Assembly (NCBI GenBank): GCA_934700385.1
Contig: CAKUXO010000003.1
Coordinates: 1-64,000 of the forward strand
Direction: 5' to 3'
Source of the DNA: an uncultured Candidatus Melainabacteria bacterium
GTDB taxonomy: Bacteria > Cyanobacteriota > Vampirovibrionia > Gastranaerophilales > Gastranaerophilaceae
Length of the DNA stretch: 64,000 nt
The notes under the pieces are model-generated. The model did no database searches, had not been told where the DNA came from, and saw only the letters and a program-made list of their open reading frames with translations. Of the stretch, positions 59,673-64,000 are shown one piece after another (the stretch's first letter is position 1; the number at the start of each line of letters is the position of its first letter). The position numbers were made by a program, and so were the translations under genes.

Positions 59673-61347
59673 CGATTAGTTCTATAACCTCTTTTCTTTT
59701 GATTTTTCTTGTTGCGGTTTTGGGTAGTTCTTCTTTTGAAATTATGATGTTAGATGGGCGTTTATATTGCGTTAATTTTAAAAGTTTCTTTTTAATATCA
59801 ACAAGAGTTATATTTTCAACTGTTGTATCATCATAATTTTCATATAATTCAGCTTTTGGGCAAACAACAGCGCAAACTTCTTCTGTACCCTTTTTTTCAC
59901 CTGTTTTCTTTAAATTTGAAAGAACACAAACTTCTTTTACAAATTCACTTTGTTCTATAACTGCTTCAACTTCTTCAGGAAAAACTTTTTTACCGCCAGA
60001 TAAAACAATCATATTTTTAATTCTGCCTGTAATAAAAACTTGATTTTTATTATCAATTTTAGCGATGTCGCCTGTGTGAAGCCAACCATTTTCATCAATT
60101 ACTTCTTTTGTTAAATCTTCTTGAAGATAGTATCCTTTCATAACGGCAGGACCTTTAACAAGGAGTTCTTTTGTTGATGAATCAATTTTTACTTTGAAAC
60201 TTTTAAGGGGTCTGCCCACTGTTTTTAAATTATTTTTATCTGTTAAATTAAATGCAACAACGGGGCTTGCTTCAGATAAACCATAACCTTGGAAAACATT
60301 AATTCCTATTCTATTAAAATATTTTCCCATTTCAACATCCATTGGTGCGCCGCCTGAAATAAAACCGTAAAAATTATTACCAAAGGCGCTGTGAATATCT
60401 TTAAAAAGTCTTTTCTTTAAGGCTCTAAAAGGAAGAAATTTTGCAATATAGTGATATTTTAAGTTGTAAATCATTTTTTTAAAGTTAGATTGTTTATTCA
60501 ATTCTGATTCAAATTGAATTTTTAACATTTTAAAAAATGATGGGACTGTGCACATAAATTTAATTTTTTTATCTTTCATCACTCCTAAAACATCTTTAGG
60601 GCGAAGTGATTTTGTGTAATAAATTGAATAGCCCATGCTTAAAAATGTTGCAAAACCAACTGTAAGTTCAAAAAGATGATTCATTGGTAGGATTGATAAA
60701 GTGTTAATTTTTTCATCTTTTTTAAAGATGTGACCAAGTTCAAATTGTAAATCTTTAATTTGAGAAAGAAGATTTCTAAAGGTTGTTTGAACCCCTTTTG
60801 GTTTTCCTGTTGTACCTGATGTATAAATAATAAGCGCATTAGAATCAAGATTTCTGTGTCTAAAAGGGCGAACTTTTGCGCTTGGCATATTATAAATGCT
60901 TATATATCTACTTTCTTTATGGTTATCATCAAGTAGAATTATATTTTTTAAAGATGGGATTTCTTCTTTTATTTTATCAACTAAATGAAGATATTTGTTA
61001 GAGATAAAAAGGGTTGTAGGGTTGCAATTTGACATAATTGAAGTAATTTCATGGATTGTTAATTTAATGTCAAGCGGAATAAAAGTTGTTCCTGCGATTA
61101 CTGAAGCAAAAAAAGCTGCGCCAAATTCAATTTTAGATTCTGATATAATTGCAATATGTTCTTGTCTTTTAACTTTTAATTCATCAATTAAATAAGAGGC
61201 GATATTTTTACTTAAAGAACTTAAACCATTATATGTAAATTCACTCCAACCATAATCGTTTCTCATTCCAAGAGCAATTCTGTTGTTATATTTGTTTGTT
61301 TGATTTTCTAAAAAAGATAAAATATTTTCTTTAGAATTTTTGCACAT
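59662..61347 (-). CDS. AMP-dependent acyl-CoA/acyl-ACP synthetase-like
   Basis: About 561 residues from the ATG at 61347, chosen because GGGAGAGATAAGG precedes it; a TTG 33 bp upstream is the alternative. ANL-superfamily motifs: ALIIYTSGTTGKPKGVQTTF near 180, VFQGYGLSEASPVV near 345, GWLHTGDIAKID and GRIKNMIVLSGGKKVFPEE near 440. It would activate fatty acids, in CoA or ACP form. A membrane or acyl-chain link with the LPLAT elsewhere is only possible. Confidence 0.88.
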   Translation of the reverse strand: MCKNSKENILSFLENQTNKYNNRIALGMRNDYGWSEFTYNGLSSLSKNIASYLIDELKVKRQEHIAIISESKIEFGAAFFASVIAGTTFIPLDIKLTIHEITSIMSNCNPTTLFISNKYLHLVDKIKEEIPSLKNIILLDDNHKESRYISIYNMPSAKVRPFRHRNLDSNALIIYTSGTTGKPKGVQTTFRNLLSQIKDLQFELGHIFKKDEKINTLSILPMNHLFELTVGFATFLSMGYSIYYTKSLRPKDVLGVMKDKKIKFMCTVPSFFKMLKIQFESELNKQSNFKKMIYNLKYHYIAKFLPFRALKKRLFKDIHSAFGNNFYGFISGGAPMDVEMGKYFNRIGINVFQGYGLSEASPVVAFNLTDKNNLKTVGRPLKSFKVKIDSSTKELLVKGPAVMKGYYLQEDLTKEVIDENGWLHTGDIAKIDNKNQVFITGRIKNMIVLSGGKKVFPEEVEAVIEQSEFVKEVCVLSNLKKTGEKKGTEEVCAVVCPKAELYENYDDTTVENITLVDIKKKLLKLTQYKRPSNIIISKEELPKTATRKIKRKEVIELIGAK

Positions 61348-61393
61348 TACCTTATCTCTCCCTAACTTTGCGATAATCAATTCTATAATATTT

Positions 61394-62371
61394 TTAATTT
61401 AAAGGCAATATGATTGTAAAGCAAGCCCCTTTATCTTTGTTATTTTTTGCTTTAATTTGTCCTTGATGTGCTTGAACAATGCGCTTTACAATATAAAGCC
61501 CAAGTCCTATTCCAATGTTAGAATATTTCTTTTGAGAAGTGTAATATTTTTTAAAGATTTCATTGATTTCATTTTCTTTAATGCCTCTGCCTTCATCTTT
61601 AACAGATATTTCAACAAAATCTTTCTTTTTAGATAGAATAATTTGAATATTTTTTTCGTTTTTGCTGTAGTAAATGGCGTTTGAAATTAGGTTATTAAGC
61701 GCTCTTTTAATTAAATAAGGATCAAGTTTTAATTCAATTGTTTCATTTTGAATAAAAGTAAGATTTTTATTTTGAATTTTTAAAATGCTTGAATTTTGGT
61801 TAATTGTTTCTTGAATTAATAAATTCAAATTTGTTAATTCAAAATTTGGTTTTAATTCTTGATTATCTATTTTATGAGCGTCTAATAAATCTATAACAAG
61901 GTTTTTTAGGTCGTTATTTGAAATTTTAAGATTTTCAATCGCATGTTTTTGAGTTTGCGTAATTTCTCCAAAATTTCCGTTTAAAAATAAATCATAAGTG
62001 TTATCTTGCGCTATAATTGGAACTTTTAGGTCATGAGCTAAGGTAGAAATAAAATCTTGCTTAAGGCTTTGACTTTGTTTTTCTTTTTCAATATATTCTT
62101 TAATCATTTTATCTCTATCAAAAACACTTTCAAATAGGGCATTTGTGTTTTTTGAAAGTTGCTTTGTAAGCTCTGTTGTACCTTTTTCACACTTAGAATT
62201 TAAGTTTCCATATCGAGCAGAAGTAATTAAATTAAGATAATTGTAGATATATTTTTTTAAATTTGTGTATTTAATTAAAAGTTTTGTATATTTTGCAATT
62301 AAAATTATTGTTAAAAAAAGGATGATTAATAAGAATAAAAAACTTGAAACAAGAATTATTTTACTTAACAT
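61394..62371 (-). CDS. Sensor histidine kinase, short
   Basis: 325 residues. An N-terminal transmembrane helix (residues ~5-26, IILVSSFLFLLIILFLTIIL), then a cytoplasmic linker, HisKA with FISTLAHDLKVPIIAQ near 124, and an HATPase domain with LNNLISNAIYYS, VKDEGRGIKENE and GIGLGLYIV near 290. There is no separate input domain and no adjacent response regulator, so it is an orphan kinase. Its start overlaps the TPR gene by 7 bp. Confidence 0.88.
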   Translation of the reverse strand: MLSKIILVSSFLFLLIILFLTIILIAKYTKLLIKYTNLKKYIYNYLNLITSARYGNLNSKCEKGTTELTKQLSKNTNALFESVFDRDKMIKEYIEKEKQSQSLKQDFISTLAHDLKVPIIAQDNTYDLFLNGNFGEITQTQKHAIENLKISNNDLKNLVIDLLDAHKIDNQELKPNFELTNLNLLIQETINQNSSILKIQNKNLTFIQNETIELKLDPYLIKRALNNLISNAIYYSKNEKNIQIILSKKKDFVEISVKDEGRGIKENEINEIFKKYYTSQKKYSNIGIGLGLYIVKRIVQAHQGQIKAKNNKDKGACFTIILPLN

Positions 62372-62760
62372 TTTCTTTGCCTTTCGGCTTCAATTAATTT
62401 AATCGTTTTAACACATCTTTCTTTAAGGTCTAATTGTTTTAGTTTTGAAAAGAGTATCATTGCCTTTGCGATATTAATTAAAGCGTTATCGTAATCGTTA
62501 TAATCATAATAACATGCACCAAGATTAAAATATGCTTTTGCAAAAGCAGGATTTAATTTAATTGCTTTTAGATAGGCCTTAATTGCTTCTTTATGATTAT
62601 TTAAGGCAAACTCGCAAACCCCTTTATAATAATAACCATATTCATCATCTGGAAAATTTAAAAGCAGCTTTTCAATATTTCCCATCGCAGATTCAATTCT
62701 CGATTGAGAAATTTTATTTTTAATTATTGAATGATATTCTTTTATTATTTCTTTATCCAT
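62365..62760 (-). CDS. Small TPR-repeat protein
   Basis: 131 residues, about three tetratricopeptide repeats: YGYYYKGVCEFALNNHKEAI, AYFNLGACYYDYNDYDNAL and a partial C-terminal one. Its stop overlaps the kinase start by 7 bp, so the two are co-translated and may act as a sensory pair, for example with the TPR module binding a partner of the kinase. Confidence 0.75.
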   Translation of the reverse strand: MDKEIIKEYHSIIKNKISQSRIESAMGNIEKLLLNFPDDEYGYYYKGVCEFALNNHKEAIKAYLKAIKLNPAFAKAYFNLGACYYDYNDYDNALINIAKAMILFSKLKQLDLKERCVKTIKLIEAERQRKC

Positions 62761-62782
62761 CTTAGAATTAATTAGTTTTGTG

Positions 62783-64000
62783 TTATACGATTATTTTATA
62801 TGTTTTATTTTTAAAATCAATAGAGTTAAGTTTTTTATAGATTTCTTCTAAATCTTCACCAACTACGCTTAAAATTCTTCCGCCTGTTGTGGTGATTGTG
62901 TTATTTTCCTTTTTAATATTAGCATAATATGTCTTTGTTTTTGAAGTAAAATTTTCTAAATTTTTAATTTCAAAAATTTTATTTTCTTTTTTAGGATAGT
63001 TTGACGAAGTTAAAACAACACAATAGCTTGTTTTTTCACCTAATTTTAAATTAATTCTATCAAGAGCTTGAATTGCTTGATAATAAAAAATTTCAAGCCA
63101 ATCGTTTTGAATATAGTTTAAAAGGCTTTGTGTTTCAGGGTCACCTAGGCGAACATTATATTCTAATACATAAATATCATCTTTTGAAACCATTAGACCT
63201 GAATATAAAATAAATGGCGTTGAAATTTTTTCTTTTTTTAATAAGTTTAAGATTTTCTTTTTATAAATTTCAAGATTTCTTGCCGCTTTTAAATTAATTT
63301 CAACAGGGCAAATAGAAGCTAAGCCACCGGTGTTTTCACCTTTTGAATTTTGTTTAAAATCTTTTGCTAAAGGAAAAGATAAAAGATTTTTTCCATCCCA
63401 AAAAGAAAAAAGTGAAATTTCTTCTCCAAAAAGTTTTTCTTCAACAAGGGTTGTTTTTGCTTTTTTGCCAAATTTTCCATTTAAAAATTCTTTTAATTCT
63501 TTTTTAATATCTTTAAGATTTTTTCCTAGGTAAACCCCTTTACCAGAAGCTAGAGAGTCTATTTTAATTATCGGATTTTTAAATTTAGATAAAACTTTAT
63601 TTATGTTTTTAATTTTTGTAATTTTTTTATAGGGCGAAGTTTTTATTTTATATTTTTTCATTAATTTTTTTGCAAAAAGTTTTGAGCCCTCTAATTTTGA
63701 AAAATTTTTATCTGACCCGATTATTTTAATGTTATTTTTTTGAAAAACGTTAACAATTCCATCACAAAGATAGTTTTCAGCCCCTACTATAACAAGATTT
63801 ATATTTTTTTTAAGCGCAAAATTAGATAATTCAGAATAATTTTTATATGAAATTATTTCACCTAAATCTTTAAAACCATCATTTGAATCAGCTAAATATA
63901 GCTTATTTAAAAATTTTGAATCAGATATTTTTTCAGCTATAGCGTGTTCTCGAGCACCTTTGCCTATAACTAAAACATTTAAACCTAAAAGTTTTTCAAT
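62783..64000 (-). CDS. purD: Phosphoribosylamine-glycine ligase (cut by right edge)
   Basis: The frame is open from the stop at 62783 to the window end, with no start codon inside. At the right edge it reads VLVIGKGAREHAIAEKIS (the PurD N-terminal nucleotide/phosphate loop), then VIVGAENYLCDGI, an ATP-grasp domain with PIIKIDSLASGKGVYLG, VEEKLFGEEISLFSF and GENTGGLASI, and the metal block LEYNVRLGDPETQSLL. It makes glycinamide ribonucleotide in purine synthesis. Residues before VLVIG (EKLLGL) suggest the true start is at least a few codons beyond the window. Confidence 0.92.
   Translation of the reverse strand: MEKLLGLNVLVIGKGAREHAIAEKISDSKFLNKLYLADSNDGFKDLGEIISYKNYSELSNFALKKNINLVIVGAENYLCDGIVNVFQKNNIKIIGSDKNFSKLEGSKLFAKKLMKKYKIKTSPYKKITKIKNINKVLSKFKNPIIKIDSLASGKGVYLGKNLKDIKKELKEFLNGKFGKKAKTTLVEEKLFGEEISLFSFWDGKNLLSFPLAKDFKQNSKGENTGGLASICPVEINLKAARNLEIYKKKILNLLKKEKISTPFILYSGLMVSKDDIYVLEYNVRLGDPETQSLLNYIQNDWLEIFYYQAIQALDRINLKLGEKTSYCVVLTSSNYPKKENKIFEIKNLENFTSKTKTYYANIKKENNTITTTGGRILSVVGEDLEEIYKKLNSIDFKNKTYKIIV

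Noticed and set aside
1..64000. CRISPR array, insertion sequences, prophage structural genes, rRNA genes
   Set aside because: No regularly spaced repeats, transposase, terminal inverted repeats, capsid/terminase genes or rRNA sequence were seen on reading the window.

Overview
The window is a low-GC (roughly 30% G+C by eye), densely coded bacterial chromosome segment. The gene content is mostly core housekeeping. I infer an uncultured gut-type relative of Cyanobacteria, in the Melainabacteria/Vampirovibrionia (Gastranaerophilales) direction. The evidence is a DUF561/Ycf23 homologue (a family typical of cyanobacteria and plastids), a zinc-type S14, DAP-type lysine/peptidoglycan genes, and several proteins that carry a short [FK][KT]G-like motif after a disordered N-terminus. 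This assignment is not proven; a 16S or concatenated ribosomal-protein tree would decide it.

Layout. 1-730 (minus strand) holds the end of a diversity-generating retroelement (DGR): avd followed 1 bp later by a DGR-type reverse transcriptase that runs off the left edge. 867-3256 holds small secreted or hypothetical genes, an orphan ribbon-helix-helix regulator and an HMGL-type aldolase. 3339-5208 is a two-gene ATPase + RloB (AbiL/RloAB-like) defence operon. 5209-11366 is a minus-strand metabolic block: LPLAT, hisD, a HisA-HisI-HisE fusion, csaB, thiH and thiG. 11517-12522 has tRNA-Thr(CGT), a displaced copy of its 3' end, and a RelE-type toxin-antitoxin pair. 13221-16560 has pabA, a PabB-PabC fusion and a split chromate transporter. 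16561-20210 has a small noncoding transcription unit, a two-domain cytidine-deaminase-like protein and a large HTH/coiled-coil protein. 20469-27301 is the S10/spc ribosomal operon, rpsJ to rpsN, stopped by a terminator after rpsN.

27755-30493 holds a secreted alpha/beta hydrolase, an HtrA-like protease and the Ycf23 homologue. Between hydrolase and protease lies an isolated, GC-rich, Asn(AAC)-rich sequence with its own promoter and terminator that looks like a DGR template repeat. 30607-36581 has an unusual nucleotidyltransferase, dapB-asd-dapA and an HD protein. 36671-45321 has ppdK, a TPR protein, trpS, an M20 peptidase, dapF, rpsF-ssb-rpsR. 45392-64000 has etfBA, a SIS sugar isomerase, hemW, dxr, tadA, a two-component system, nfeD, a phosphoesterase, dgt, bioA, a Xer recombinase, an acyl-CoA/ACP ligase, a second histidine kinase, a TPR protein and purD (cut by the right edge).

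The most interesting system is the DGR: RT and Avd at one end and a stand-alone template-repeat-like RNA gene 28 kb away, with no recognisable variable gene between them. Other points of note are the RloAB-like defence operon, the tri-domain His fusion, an attenuator-like hairpin in front of thiG, a noncoding 14-nt motif seen at two places in front of hairpins, and frequent -10 boxes 6-9 nt ahead of start codons, which point to common leaderless mRNAs.
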